From contig NZ_BBQZ01000001.1 in the NCBI RefSeq assembly GCF_000974805.1, forward strand, positions 186,001 to 250,000: 64,000 bases of DNA. Reading direction: 5' to 3'. Source of the DNA: Demequina salsinemoris (GTDB taxonomy: Bacteria > Actinomycetota > Actinomycetes > Actinomycetales > Demequinaceae). Below the pieces are notes generated by a model. The model made no database searches, had not been told where the DNA came from, and was given only the letters and a program-made list of their open reading frames with translations. Numbering within the stretch: the stretch's first letter is position 1; each line of letters opens with the position of its first letter. Positions 52,517-60,988 of the stretch are shown here, in pieces. The position numbers and the translations under genes were made by a program.

Positions 52517-53890
52517 GTGACCGCCAACCGCCCGCTGCGCGTGGCCATCATCGGCGCCGGCCCCGCCGGCACCTACGCCGCCGACATCCTCAGCAAGACC
52601 GACCTCAACGTGTCGATCGACATCCTGGAGCGGCTGCCCGCGCCGTTCGGCCTGGTCCGCTACGGGGTCGCACCCGACCACCCGCGCATCAAGCAGATCA
52701 TCGTCGCGCTCGCGAACGTGCTCGGCCGCGGCGACATCCGGTTCCTCGGCAACGTGAACATCGGCACCGACCTCACGCTCCAGGACCTGCGCGAGCACTA
52801 CGACGCCGTGATCTTCGCGACCGGCTCGTTCAAGGACGCCGATCTCGACATCCCGGGCATCGACCTGGACGGCTCGTACGGCGCCGCCGACTTCGTGTCG
52901 TGGTTCGACGGCCACCCCGATGTGCCCCGCACCTGGCCGCTCGAGGCCAAGGAGGTCGCGGTGCTCGGCGTCGGCAACGTCGCGCTCGACGTCGCGCGCA
53001 TCCTCGCGAAGCACCCCGCGGACCTCATGTCCACCGAGATCCCCGCGAACGTTGAGGAGGGGCTCAAGGCCTCGCCGTGCACCGACGTCCACGTCTTCGG
53101 CCGCCGAGGCCCCGCCCAGGTGAAGTTCACGCCGCTCGAGCTGCGTGAGCTCGGCCAGGTGCCCGACGTCGACGTGGTCGTGTACCCCGAGGACTACGAC
53201 TTCGACGACGCGTCGATCGAGGCCGCCGAGACCAACAAGCAGACCAAGCAGGTCGTCAAGACGCTGACCGACTGGACCCTCAGGGAGCCCGGCACCGCGT
53301 CGCACCGCATCCACCTTCACCTGCTGCAGCAGCCCGTCGAGATCCTCGGCGAGGACGGCAAGGTCGCGGGCATCCGCATGGAGCGCACGGCGCTGCAGGG
53401 CGACGCGTCGGTCAAGGGCACCGGTGAGTTCATCGACTACCCCGTGCAGGCCGTGTACCGCGCGGTCGGCTACTGGGGCACGGAGATCGAGGGCATCCCG
53501 TTCGACGACCGCAAGGGTGTGATCCGCAACGAGGGCGGCCGCGTGGTCGACGCCAGCGGCGAGCAGGTCCCCGGCTACTACGCGACCGGCTGGATCAAGC
53601 GCGGCCCGGTGGGGCTCATCGGCCACACCAAGTCCGACGCGCAGGAGACCATCGCGAACCTCGTGGCCGACGCCGACGACCTCTACGCCAACACCCAGGC
53701 GCACGCCGAGCAGCTCAGCCCCGATAACCTGCTGCGCCTGCTCAAGTCGCGCGACGTGCCCGTCGTGGAGTGGTCCGGCTGGGAGGCGCTCGACGCCTAC
53801 GAGCGGGCGCTCGGCGAGGGCGAGGACCGCGAGCGCATCAAGGTCGTGCCGCGCGAGGAGATGACCGACATCGCGCTCGGTCGCGACTGA
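52517..53890 (+). CDS. fprA: Ferredoxin/adrenodoxin-NADP reductase (FprA type)
   Basis: 457 residues. An N-terminal FAD fold (VAIIGAGPAGTYAADILSK), PAPFGLVRYGVAPDHPRIK typical of the adrenodoxin-reductase-like actinobacterial FprA, and an NADP fold VAVLGVGNVALDVARIL with VFGRRGPAQVKFTPLELREL. It moves electrons between NADPH and ferredoxin. This could supply the ferredoxin-dependent sulfite reductase at 43542, but the genes are not linked. GTG 52517 is chosen; a longer frame upstream lacks family similarity. Confidence 0.9.
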   Translation: MTANRPLRVAIIGAGPAGTYAADILSKTDLNVSIDILERLPAPFGLVRYGVAPDHPRIKQIIVALANVLGRGDIRFLGNVNIGTDLTLQDLREHYDAVIFATGSFKDADLDIPGIDLDGSYGAADFVSWFDGHPDVPRTWPLEAKEVAVLGVGNVALDVARILAKHPADLMSTEIPANVEEGLKASPCTDVHVFGRRGPAQVKFTPLELRELGQVPDVDVVVYPEDYDFDDASIEAAETNKQTKQVVKTLTDWTLREPGTASHRIHLHLLQQPVEILGEDGKVAGIRMERTALQGDASVKGTGEFIDYPVQAVYRAVGYWGTEIEGIPFDDRKGVIRNEGGRVVDASGEQVPGYYATGWIKRGPVGLIGHTKSDAQETIANLVADADDLYANTQAHAEQLSPDNLLRLLKSRDVPVVEWSGWEALDAYERALGEGEDRERIKVVPREEMTDIALGRD

Positions 53891-53953
53891 CGGGGTCGAT
53901 CCCAGTCAGCTCGGCTCGGAATCTGCGGATCCGCTGCGGCGGAGGGTGAGAGA

Positions 53954-53987
53954 ATCGGCGCGTCACGGGGAACCGGGGCGCGCCGAT
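53954..53987 (+). other. Hairpin in fprA-htpX gap
   Basis: ATCGGCGCG (53954-53962) pairs perfectly with CGCGCCGAT (53979-53987). It may end fprA transcription or form a structured 5' leader of htpX; GAGAAT just upstream could be a -10. Confidence 0.4.
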
Positions 53988-54030
53988 GCCCGTTCTCCTG
54001 GTGGATTCATCTTTCGGAGGCTGAGGGACA

Positions 54031-54978
54031 GTGGGCGGTAGCAAGCATTTCAACGGGCTGAAGACCTTCGGGCTGTTCGTGGCCATGTGGATGGTCATGC
54101 TTGCGTTGGGCACCTACATCGCCGACGGTCAGTACCTGTGGATGTTCGCCGCGTTCTCCGTGATCGGCACCTTCGTGGGCTACTGGAACTCCGACAAGCT
54201 CGCGATCAAGGCGATGCACGCCCGCCCGGTCACCGAGGTGGAGCAGCCTGCGATGTACCGCATCGTCAGCGAGCTCAGCCGCGAGGCCAACCAGCCGATG
54301 CCGCGCCTCTACGTCTCGCCTACCGATGCGCCCAACGCCTTCGCGACGGGGCGCAACCCCAAGAACGCGGCCGTGTGCTGCACCACGGGCATCCTCGGGC
54401 TGCTCGACGAGCGCGAGCTGCGCGGCGTGCTCGGCCACGAGCTCATGCACGTGTACAACCGCGACATCCTCATCGGCTCCGTCGCCGCGGCGTTCGCGGG
54501 CATCATCACCGCGATCGCCCAGTGGCTGCTGTTCTTCAGCGGCGGCCGCGACTCGCGCGACAACCCGCTGGGCATCTTCGGCGTGCTTGCGATGATGGTG
54601 CTCGCTCCGATCGCCGCGACCCTGATCCGCATGGCGATCTCCCGCACCAGGGAGTACGACGCCGACGAGGACGGCGCGAAGCTCACGGGCGACCCGCTCG
54701 CGCTCGCCTCGGCGCTCAAGAAGCTCGAGGGCGGCGTGCAGCGTCGTCCCCTCCCGCAGGAGACGCAGTTCGAGAACGTGAGCCACCTCTTCATCGCGAA
54801 CCCGTTCTCGGGCGCGGGCATGGCGAAGCTGTTCTCCACGCACCCGCCCATGGACCAGCGGATCGAACGCCTTGAGAACATGGCGCGCGAGAACGGCCAG
54901 GGCGGCTTCGGGTACGGCGGCCCTGGACGCGGTGGCCCCACACGCGGTGACGACCTGGGCGGATTCACGCTCAACTGA
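54031..54978 (+). CDS. htpX: M48 membrane protease HtpX
   Basis: 315 residues, zinc metalloprotease of membrane quality control. Helices at about 14-30 and 33-52, then the zinc motif GHELMHVYN near residue 133, a helix pair at about 150-200, and the third zinc ligand in REYDADEDGAK. Usual length; a Gly-rich tail follows. Start GTG 54031 lies 10 bases after GGAGG. Confidence 0.92.
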   Translation: MGGSKHFNGLKTFGLFVAMWMVMLALGTYIADGQYLWMFAAFSVIGTFVGYWNSDKLAIKAMHARPVTEVEQPAMYRIVSELSREANQPMPRLYVSPTDAPNAFATGRNPKNAAVCCTTGILGLLDERELRGVLGHELMHVYNRDILIGSVAAAFAGIITAIAQWLLFFSGGRDSRDNPLGIFGVLAMMVLAPIAATLIRMAISRTREYDADEDGAKLTGDPLALASALKKLEGGVQRRPLPQETQFENVSHLFIANPFSGAGMAKLFSTHPPMDQRIERLENMARENGQGGFGYGGPGRGGPTRGDDLGGFTLN

Positions 54979-55062
54979 CGCGGCGGCTTCACGCTCTCCT
55001 CGGCCGATGTCCTGACCGAGGACGATGCGGCGGGCGCCCGACGTCTTCGGAATACCTTTTCC

Positions 55063-55099
55063 TTGACACGTGTTGATCTATGCGTACGCAATCAACACG
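55063..55099 (+). promoter_or_regulatory. Promoter and operator of SDR gene
   Basis: TTGACA (55063-55068) and TACGCA (55085-55090) are 16 bases apart. CGTGTTGAT (55069-55077) and ATCAACACG (55091-55099) are perfect inverted repeats spanning that spacer, with an inner palindrome TGCGTACGCA (55081-55090). This is a likely site for a TetR-type or similar repressor, whose gene is not in the window. Confidence 0.6.
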
Positions 55100-55136
55100 C
55101 CGCGTCGACGCGGCACAGCAGAAGGAAGTGGTCCCC

Positions 55137-55889
55137 ATGGCCAGGTTCGACGGAAAGGTCGCCATCGTCACCGGCGGCGGCAGCGGCATCGGCGCGGAGA
55201 TCTCGCGCGAGCTCGCGGCGGAGGGCGCGAGCGTCGTCGTCACCGACATCAAGCTCGAGGCGGCCCAGGCGGTCGTCGACCAGATCGAGGCCGCGGGCGG
55301 CAAGGCCTCGGCCTTCGCGCAGAACACCGCGAAGTGGGAGGACTCCGAGGCCGCCGTCGAGTTCGCCAAGAAGACCTACGGCGCCCTGCACCTCGCCGTG
55401 AACAACGCCGGCATCGGCGCCGCACCGATGAACATCGGCGACTACGACATCGCCGCGTGGGACCGCGTCCGCGCGGTCGACCTCGACGGCGTCTTCTACG
55501 GCCTGCGCTTCCAGCTGCCCGCGATGGTCGAGGCCGGCGGCGGCGCGATCGTGAACATGGCGTCTGTGCTCGGCTCGGTCGGCATCGCCCAGAACGCGGC
55601 CTACGTGACCTCCAAGCACGCGCTGACCGGCCTCACGAAGGTCGCCGCGCTCGAGTACACCGCGCAGGGCGTGCGCACCAACGCGGTCGGCCCCGGCTTC
55701 ATCGACACCCCGCTCGTGCGCGCGACCCTCTCGCCCGAGGCGCTCAGCGCCCTCGAGCAGCAGCACGCCGCGCGCCGCCTCGGCACCGACAAGGAGGTCG
55801 CGGCGCTCGCCCTGTTCCTCCTGAGCGACGACGCCTCCTTCATCTCCGGCAGCTACCACCTCGTGGACGGCGGCTACTCGGCGCAGTGA
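55137..55889 (+). CDS. Short-chain dehydrogenase/reductase
   Basis: 250 residues, classical SDR: nucleotide motif VTGGGSGIG (about 12-20), NNAG (about 89-92), catalytic Ser in NMASVLG, YVTSK (Tyr154/Lys158 region) and the C-terminal SGSYHLVDGGY. Substrate unknown. ATG 55137 is chosen over an upstream ATG at 55080 because the latter lies inside the operator and the extra 19 residues are not SDR-like. A strong inducible promoter precedes it. Confidence 0.88.
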   Translation: MARFDGKVAIVTGGGSGIGAEISRELAAEGASVVVTDIKLEAAQAVVDQIEAAGGKASAFAQNTAKWEDSEAAVEFAKKTYGALHLAVNNAGIGAAPMNIGDYDIAAWDRVRAVDLDGVFYGLRFQLPAMVEAGGGAIVNMASVLGSVGIAQNAAYVTSKHALTGLTKVAALEYTAQGVRTNAVGPGFIDTPLVRATLSPEALSALEQQHAARRLGTDKEVAALALFLLSDDASFISGSYHLVDGGYSAQ

Positions 55890-56011
55890 CATTCACGGCC
55901 CAGTGATGCCGTTGGCATAGGGACGATGCGGGGCGGCCCCGGGGAGCGATCCCCGGGGCCGTTCCTCGTCGGGGCCGATGGCGCCGCCGGGCGCGAGCGC
56001 CAGGCCTCACG

Positions 56012-56017
56012 TACCTT
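56012..56017 (+). promoter_or_regulatory. -10 box of leaderless MpaB-type gene
   Basis: TACCTT ends seven bases before GTG 56025. Confidence 0.5.
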
Positions 56018-56024
56018 GGGCAGG

Positions 56025-56924
56025 GTGAAGCGCGATCACTGGAGACGTGTCAACGAATCCCTGGACCCCGAGCGGGACTTCGTCGAGATCTACCGCAACC
56101 TGGTCATGCACGAGTTCCCGTGGGACATGAACCAGGCGCTCAGCTTCGCCCTGTTCAGGACGTACGCGGTGCCGGGCATCGGGGCTCTGCTGTGCCGCAC
56201 GGGCGAGTTCACCGAGCGCACCCAGAAGCGCTACGACGACACGGCCCTGCTGCTCGAGGTGCCGACCCGCAAGGGCTTCGAGGACGCCGAGTCGCGCAGC
56301 GCGATCCGCCGCATCAACCAGATGCACCGCGCCTACGACATCCCCGATCACGAGTTCCGCTACGTCCTGTCGACCTTCGTCGTCGTCCCTCAGCGCTGGC
56401 TCGAGTCCTACGGGAAGCGGCCCCTGAGCGCCGCCGAGTCGCGCGCCTCCGTCGTGTACTACCGGACGCTCGGCAGGCACATGGGCATCTCGGACATCCC
56501 CGAGGACTACGAGGGCTTCGCCGCGCTCATGGATGGCTACGAGGCTCAGCATTTCGCGTACGACGAGGGCGCGCGCCGCGTGGCCGACTCCACCATGGCG
56601 CTGCTCGGCACGTTCCGGCCGGCCGTGCCGGCGCGGGCCATGGAGCTCCTGAGCCGGTGCCTCATGGACGATGCGCTCCTCGCCGCCTTCCGCTACGAGG
56701 TGCCTTCACCCGCGGTCAGGTCCGTCGCCCGCGCCTCGGTGCGGCTGAGAGGCAAGGTCGCGGGCCTGCTGCCCGCGAGCGCGAAGCCGACGCGGGTCGC
56801 GGACCTGCCCTGGATCCGCTCGTACCCGGACGGGTTCAGGGTCGAGGATCTGGGCACCTTCCCGCACGGCTGTCCTGTGCCCCATGAAGCCGCCCCCGCA
56901 TCGTCCCTGAACAAGGAGCCCTGA
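56025..56924 (+). CDS. Oxygenase MpaB family protein (DUF2236)
   Basis: 299 residues. The MpaB/DUF2236 pattern of conserved helices and His residues is visible: FALFRTYAVPGIGALLCRTGEF, RYDDTALLLEV, RRINQMHRAYDIPDHEFRYVLSTFVVVPQRWLE and YYRTLGRHMGI. The fold was defined in latex-clearing proteins and MpaB, which use b-type heme; substrate here unknown. GTG 56025 fits leaderless spacing. Terminator follows. Confidence 0.8.
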   Translation: MKRDHWRRVNESLDPERDFVEIYRNLVMHEFPWDMNQALSFALFRTYAVPGIGALLCRTGEFTERTQKRYDDTALLLEVPTRKGFEDAESRSAIRRINQMHRAYDIPDHEFRYVLSTFVVVPQRWLESYGKRPLSAAESRASVVYYRTLGRHMGISDIPEDYEGFAALMDGYEAQHFAYDEGARRVADSTMALLGTFRPAVPARAMELLSRCLMDDALLAAFRYEVPSPAVRSVARASVRLRGKVAGLLPASAKPTRVADLPWIRSYPDGFRVEDLGTFPHGCPVPHEAAPASSLNKEP

Positions 56925-56938
56925 AGAAGGAGCCCTGA

Positions 56939-56990
56939 CGCGACAGGAGGCAGTGACGAGCCCTCGGGCCCGTCACCGCCTCCTGTCGCG
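56939..56990. terminator. Bidirectional terminator
   Basis: CGCGACAGGAGGC (56939-56951) pairs perfectly with GCCTCCTGTCGCG, and GTGACG with CGTCAC after one mismatch. It lies between the convergent MpaB and yajQ genes. Confidence 0.8.
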
Positions 56991-56992
56991 TG

Positions 56993-57481
56993 TCAGCGGA
57001 AGTTGACGAACTGCAGCGCCGCGTCCACGTCGGCGCCCTTGAGCAGCGCGATGGTCGCCTGCAGGTCGTCGCGGGACTTCGAGGTCACGCGGAGCTCGTC
57101 GCCCTGGATGAGGGCCTTGACGGACTTGGGGCCCTCGTCGCGCACCATCTTCGTGAGCTTCTTCGCGACGTCCTGCGCGATGCCCTCCTTGACCTTCGCG
57201 ACCAGGCGGAACTCCTTGCCCGAGGGGATGGGCTCGCCCCACTCGAGCGCCTTCATCGCGATCTGCCGCTTGGCGAGCTTCGCGATGAACACGTCGAGGA
57301 TCGCCTTGACCCGCTCGGGGCTGTTGGCCTTCATGAGGATGTCCTCGCCCGAGAACTCGATCGACGCGCCGACGCCCTTGAAGTCGTAACGCTGCGCGAT
57401 CTCCTTGGCGGCCTGGTTGAGCGCGTTGTCCACCTCCTGGCGGTCCACCTTGCTCACCACATCGAAGCTGCTGTCGGCCAT
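56993..57481 (-). CDS. yajQ: YajQ family nucleotide-binding protein
   Basis: 162 residues, nearly full-length match to YajQ (DUF520): [21 protein letters not shown] at the start, RYDFKG, the FEL-like strand and [22 protein letters not shown], and the C-terminal LQFVNFR. YajQ proteins bind nucleotides; some bind c-di-GMP. Cytoplasmic. A good ribosome site (GGAGG) precedes ATG 57481. Confidence 0.95.
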   Translation of the reverse strand: MADSSFDVVSKVDRQEVDNALNQAAKEIAQRYDFKGVGASIEFSGEDILMKANSPERVKAILDVFIAKLAKRQIAMKALEWGEPIPSGKEFRLVAKVKEGIAQDVAKKLTKMVRDEGPKSVKALIQGDELRVTSKSRDDLQATIALLKGADVDAALQFVNFR

Positions 57482-57584
57482 GAGTCCTCCTCGTCGTCGG
57501 GCTGGGGGAAGGGGGTGGCGACCGCGGGTTCGCGTGCACCCCTATTTCCTTGCTATCCTTCCATGCGCGCCGCTTGCGGCGCAC

Positions 57585-57666
57585 GGCAGGTTGCCCGAGC
57601 GGCCAAAGGGAGCTGACTGTAAATCAGCCGTCTGTGACTTCGGGGGTTCGAATCCCTCACCTGCCA
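57585..57666 (+). tRNA. tRNA-Tyr (GTA)
   Basis: Acceptor GGCAGGT (57585-57591) pairs with ACCTGCC (57659-57665); anticodon loop CTGTAAA gives GTA; a long variable arm and the TTCGAAT loop are present. 82 bases, CCA not encoded. A GCGCCGC/GCGGCGC hairpin sits just upstream (57567-57582), and TATCCT (57554-57559) may be its -10. Confidence 0.95.
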
Positions 57667-57680
57667 CGTCGAGAGGCATG

Positions 57681-57711
57681 AGCCCTCTCCGGGAGACCGG
57701 AGGGGGCTTTT
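57681..57711 (+). terminator. Terminator after tRNA-Tyr
   Basis: AGCCCTCTCCGG pairs with CCGGAGGGGGCT (one G-T pair) and is followed by TTTT. Confidence 0.85.
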
Positions 57712-57834
57712 GTCATGCCTGTGACGGGTTTCTGTCACCGCTGTGACGGAATTGACACTCGGGTGCGCAACACATGTCGTTTTCTGCGCAAACTCTGTGA
57801 AATCACCCACGGAACTGCGTGACACGACACCCCG

Positions 57835-57840
57835 TAGGGT
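57835..57840 (+). promoter_or_regulatory. -10 box of 6C-like RNA
   Basis: TAGGGT, placing the transcript start near 57847. Confidence 0.45.
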
Positions 57841-57846
57841 GTAGCG

Positions 57847-57992
57847 TTTTGCTCAGCGCGCACCCCCCTCGCGCGCAAGATGGCTCCCGTACGACCCCCC
57901 TTTTTCGTTGCGGGAACCACGATAGAGGCGCATCGCCCCCCTTGATGCGCCGCACGGCCCCACCCGCTGGCCTAGCCGCGGTGGGGCCGTGG
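57847..57992 (+). ncRNA. 6C-type small RNA
   Basis: Three consecutive hairpins each expose six Cs in the loop: GCGCGC(57856-57861)/GCGCGC(57871-57876); TCCCG.ACGA/TCGT..CGGGA around 57885-57915 with CCCCCC at 57895-57900; and GGCGCATC (57927-57934)/GATGCGCC (57944-57951). The actinobacterial 6C RNA is defined by hairpins with at least six Cs in the loop. The 3' end is the terminator stem 57953-57991. In mycobacteria 6C RNA acts on target mRNAs through these C-rich loops. Ends are estimated. Confidence 0.75.
57953..57991. terminator. Terminator shared by 6C-like RNA and MFS gene
   Basis: CACGGCCCCACC pairs perfectly with GGTGGGGCCGTG (12 bp), between the convergent RNA and transporter genes. 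Confidence 0.75.
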
Positions 57993-58036
57993 TTCGTCGT
58001 GGGGGTGTTTCGCCCGGACGCCGAGGCGTCCGGCGC

Positions 58037-59467
58037 TCACATGGACGATGCGCTCTCCATGTCCTCGAGCTCGATCCCCTTGGTCTCGGGCACCCTGGCC
58101 AGCACGAACCACAGCGACAGCCCCGCCATGAGCGCGTAGAACCCGTAGGCGAACTGCAGGCCCCACCCCGCCATCACGGGGAACGTCAGGGTGATCGTGA
58201 AGTTCGCCAGCCACTGCGCTGCGGCGGCGACGGCGAGGGCGGCGGCGCGCAGCCGGTTGGGGAACATCTCGCCGAGCAGCACCCACACCACGGGGCCCCA
58301 GCTCGCGGCGAAGAAGACGACGAAGAGGTTCGCCGCGACGAGCGCGATGATCGACCACGGCTTCTCGAGCTGCGCGTCTCCCGCGGCGTCCACGGCCGCC
58401 TGGTTGAACGCGATCGCCATCGTGAGCAGCGAGATCGTCATGCCGCCCGAGCCCACGAGCAGCAGGGTGCGGCGCCCGACCTTGTCGACGAGCGCGATCG
58501 CGACGAGCGTCATGACGATGTTCGTGATCGACGTGATCGTCGACGTCGTGAAGGCGTCGGACTCGTCGAAGCCGACGGACTTCCACAGGGTGGTCGAGTA
58601 GTAGAAGATCACGTTGATGCCGACGAACTGCTGGAACACCGACAGCAGGATGCCGACCCAGACGATCGGCTGCAGCCCGAACCGCGGCCCGCGCAGGTCG
58701 CTCAGGGTGAGGTGCTCGTCCCCGCCGAGGGAGGCGCGGATGAGCGCGATGCGCCCGTGGGGGTCGGGTTCGCCCGTGTAGTCGGCGAGGATCGCCGCGG
58801 CCTCGTCGTCCCTGTGCCTCTCCACCAGGAAGCGCGGCGACTCGGGCAGCGTGAGCGCGACGCCTCCGTAGATGACCGCAGGGATCACCGCGGTGAGGAA
58901 CATCCAGCGCCACGCCTCGAGCCCCATCCACAGGTCGGACGATGCGCCGCCCGCGGAGCCGGCGAGCACCTCGTCGGACAGCAGGGATGCGAAGATGCCG
59001 AGCACGATCGCCATCTGCTGGAGCGAGCCGAGGCGGCCGCGGAACGCGGCAGGCGCGACCTCCGCGATGTACGCGGGCGCGATCACCGATGCTGCTCCGA
59101 TCGCGAGGCCTCCGACGATGCGCCACCCGATGAGATCGCCGATGCCGAACGCGAGGCCCGAGCCGATCGACGAGACCAGGAACACGACGGCCGAGATCAC
59201 CATGACGCGCACGCGTCCGAAGCGGTCCGCGAGGCTGCCCGCGAACCATGCGCCGACCGCGCAGCCGAGCAGCGCGGACGCGACGGCGAAGCCGGTGAAG
59301 GTGTCGGTCAGCTCGAACTCGCTCGAGATGGAGTCGACCGCGCCGTTGATGACCGACGAGTCGAAGCCGAACAGGAATCCGCCGAGAGCGGCGCCGATGC
59401 TGATGGCGACCACCTTCGCGTGCAGGCCACGCGAGGGGCCGTCCGTGGAGGAGTTCTCCGGGGTCAT
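58037..59467 (-). CDS. MFS sugar porter
   Basis: 476 residues, 12 transmembrane helices, sugar-porter family: GGFLFGFDSSVINGA in helix 1, DRFGRVRVM, PESPRFLVER after helix 6, QQFVGINVIFYYS in helix 7, VDKVGRRTLL, and PETKGIELEDM at the end. It likely imports a hexose, pentose or polyol with protons. ATG 59467 follows AGGAGG by five bases. A 6-bp inverted repeat CGACTA/TAGTCG (59523-59544) lies in its promoter region. Confidence 0.92.
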   Translation of the reverse strand: MTPENSSTDGPSRGLHAKVVAISIGAALGGFLFGFDSSVINGAVDSISSEFELTDTFTGFAVASALLGCAVGAWFAGSLADRFGRVRVMVISAVVFLVSSIGSGLAFGIGDLIGWRIVGGLAIGAASVIAPAYIAEVAPAAFRGRLGSLQQMAIVLGIFASLLSDEVLAGSAGGASSDLWMGLEAWRWMFLTAVIPAVIYGGVALTLPESPRFLVERHRDDEAAAILADYTGEPDPHGRIALIRASLGGDEHLTLSDLRGPRFGLQPIVWVGILLSVFQQFVGINVIFYYSTTLWKSVGFDESDAFTTSTITSITNIVMTLVAIALVDKVGRRTLLLVGSGGMTISLLTMAIAFNQAAVDAAGDAQLEKPWSIIALVAANLFVVFFAASWGPVVWVLLGEMFPNRLRAAALAVAAAAQWLANFTITLTFPVMAGWGLQFAYGFYALMAGLSLWFVLARVPETKGIELEDMESASSM

Positions 59468-59580
59468 GGTGCCTCCTGGGCGTGCGAGCCAGCCCTGCCG
59501 AGGCGGCACCCCGGTGTACCGGCGACTATTGCCGACGTTAGTCGGATTCGCCCCGTTTCGCGCGGCGGCGGGATCCTTCC

Positions 59581-60957
59581 TCAGTGCCCGCCGATGAGCG
59601 GCGCCATGGCGCGCGCGACGACGCTCGGGCGCCCGGTGATGCGCTCCTCGACGTCGGCCGCGGTCATCGCCCGCAGCCCTGCGTTCACGCCGAGCCAGCG
59701 CAGCGGTTCCGGCTCCCACCGGCGCGAGCGATGGCCGACCCACGGGAGCGCCGTCAGGGCGGTCTCCTCGCCGAGGATGAGGTCGCGCAGGGTGCGTCCA
59801 GCCAGGTTCGTGGTGGTCACCCCGTCGCCCACGTAGCCGCCTGCCCATGCGAGCCCGCTGTCGCGATCGAGGCCGACGGACGCATGCCAGTCGCGGGCCA
59901 CGCCGAGCGCTCCGCCCCAGGCGTGCGTGAACCGCACGCCCGTGAGCTGGGGGAGCATGGCGACGATCTCGGTGCGGAGGGCCTCGTGGACCTTGGGGTG
60001 GCTGTCGTGCTCGGGCGCGACCTTCGATCCCAGGTGGTAGGGGGCCCCGCGGCCGCCGAAGACGAGGCGATCGTCCGCGGTGCGCTGCCCGTAGACCACG
60101 AGGTGGCGGTGATCGCTGAACGTCTCGCGCTGCGCGAGCCCGATCTCGTCCCACTGCGAGGCGGGAAGCGGCTCGGTCGCGACGATGAGCGAGTGGATGG
60201 GCACGACGGCGCGCTTGAGCTCGGCGATCGTCGGCGTGTAGCCCTCGGTCGCGCGCACCACGACGTCGGCGCTCACGGTCCCGTTCGCAGTCTCCACGCG
60301 ATGGGGGGCGATGCGCGTGACGGGGGTCTGCTCGTACAGGGCGACTCCGAGCCCCTGGACGATGCGGGCGAGGCCCCTGACCAGGCGGCCGGGGTGGATG
60401 GCCGCGCAGTCGGGCGTGTAGGTGGCGCCGCGCACGTCGGTGGCCGCGAGGCGCTGTCGGGCCTGGTCCGCGTCGAGCCACGCGAGCTCGTCGGGGCCGC
60501 GGCCCCAGGACCGCGCATCGTCCACCTCGGCGCGGGCGCGACGCTCCTGAGCCGCGGTGCGGGCGAGCACCAGGGTGCCGCCCTTCGCGATCCCTGCGTC
60601 GATGCCCTCAGCCTCGGTGACGCGGATGATCTCGTCGACCGAGGCGCGCATCGCCGCGTGCAGCGCGAGCGCGCCCTCGCGTCCGCCCTCGTGCGCGAGC
60701 GTCGCGAGGGACGAGGGGAGCAGTGCGGAGGCCCACCCGCCGTTGCGGCCCGAGGCGCCGAAGCCCGCGAGCTCCTTCTCCAGCACGACGATGCGGAGGT
60801 CGGGGCGCGCCTTGGCCAGGTAGTACGCGGTCCACAGGCCGGTGAAGCCCGCGCCGACGATCGCGACGTCGACCGTGAGGTCCTCGGTCAGCGGGGCGGT
60901 GGGCGTGACGGGCTCTGCGAGGGTGTCCCACCACAGCGAGTCGGGCAGGCGGGTCAT
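59581..60957 (-). CDS. FAD-dependent amine oxidase (PuuB-like, DAO family)
   Basis: 458 residues. FAD fold VAIVGAGFTGLWTAYYLAK, then GFGASGRNGGWASALL, as in gamma-glutamylputrescine oxidoreductase PuuB, and the C-terminal GYVGDGVTTTNLAGRTLRDLI flavin motif. It probably oxidises a polyamine or modified amine; substrate inferred from the divergent polyamine ABC genes. It lies 31 bases after the Lrp regulator in the same operon. Confidence 0.82.
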   Translation of the reverse strand: MTRLPDSLWWDTLAEPVTPTAPLTEDLTVDVAIVGAGFTGLWTAYYLAKARPDLRIVVLEKELAGFGASGRNGGWASALLPSSLATLAHEGGREGALALHAAMRASVDEIIRVTEAEGIDAGIAKGGTLVLARTAAQERRARAEVDDARSWGRGPDELAWLDADQARQRLAATDVRGATYTPDCAAIHPGRLVRGLARIVQGLGVALYEQTPVTRIAPHRVETANGTVSADVVVRATEGYTPTIAELKRAVVPIHSLIVATEPLPASQWDEIGLAQRETFSDHRHLVVYGQRTADDRLVFGGRGAPYHLGSKVAPEHDSHPKVHEALRTEIVAMLPQLTGVRFTHAWGGALGVARDWHASVGLDRDSGLAWAGGYVGDGVTTTNLAGRTLRDLILGEETALTALPWVGHRSRRWEPEPLRWLGVNAGLRAMTAADVEERITGRPSVVARAMAPLIGGH

Positions 60958-60988
60958 CGTGCGCTCCTCGGGTGCGTCGTCGAGAGGC

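Larger units (their letters stand above)
4686..60523. repeat. Dispersed 10-mer GGACGATGCG, 34 exact copies
   Basis: Starts of + strand copies: 4686, 9167, 11258, 24479, 24494, 28535, 32837, 34660, 35873, 35891, 43378, 49757, 51104, 55020, 55921, 56666, 58043, 58937, 60357. Starts of reverse copies (CGCATCGTCC on +): 9944, 22312, 32346, 34689, 34725, 38236, 38635, 41720, 42626, 46938, 50537, 50552, 52380, 56897, 60514. Seven are intergenic. Counted by eye, so a few may be missed. See the first finding. Confidence 0.8.

Noticed and set aside
4686-60523. The 10-mer as a Chi or FtsK-type (KOPS) signal
   Set aside because: Those signals are strongly strand-biased; here 19 and 15 copies lie on the two strands without obvious order. 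A wider window could still show bias.
4686-60523. The 10-mer as a by-product of Asp-Asp-Ala or Ala-Ser-Ser protein motifs
   Set aside because: Seven copies are intergenic, and the coding copies use the less common codons GAT and GCA consistently.
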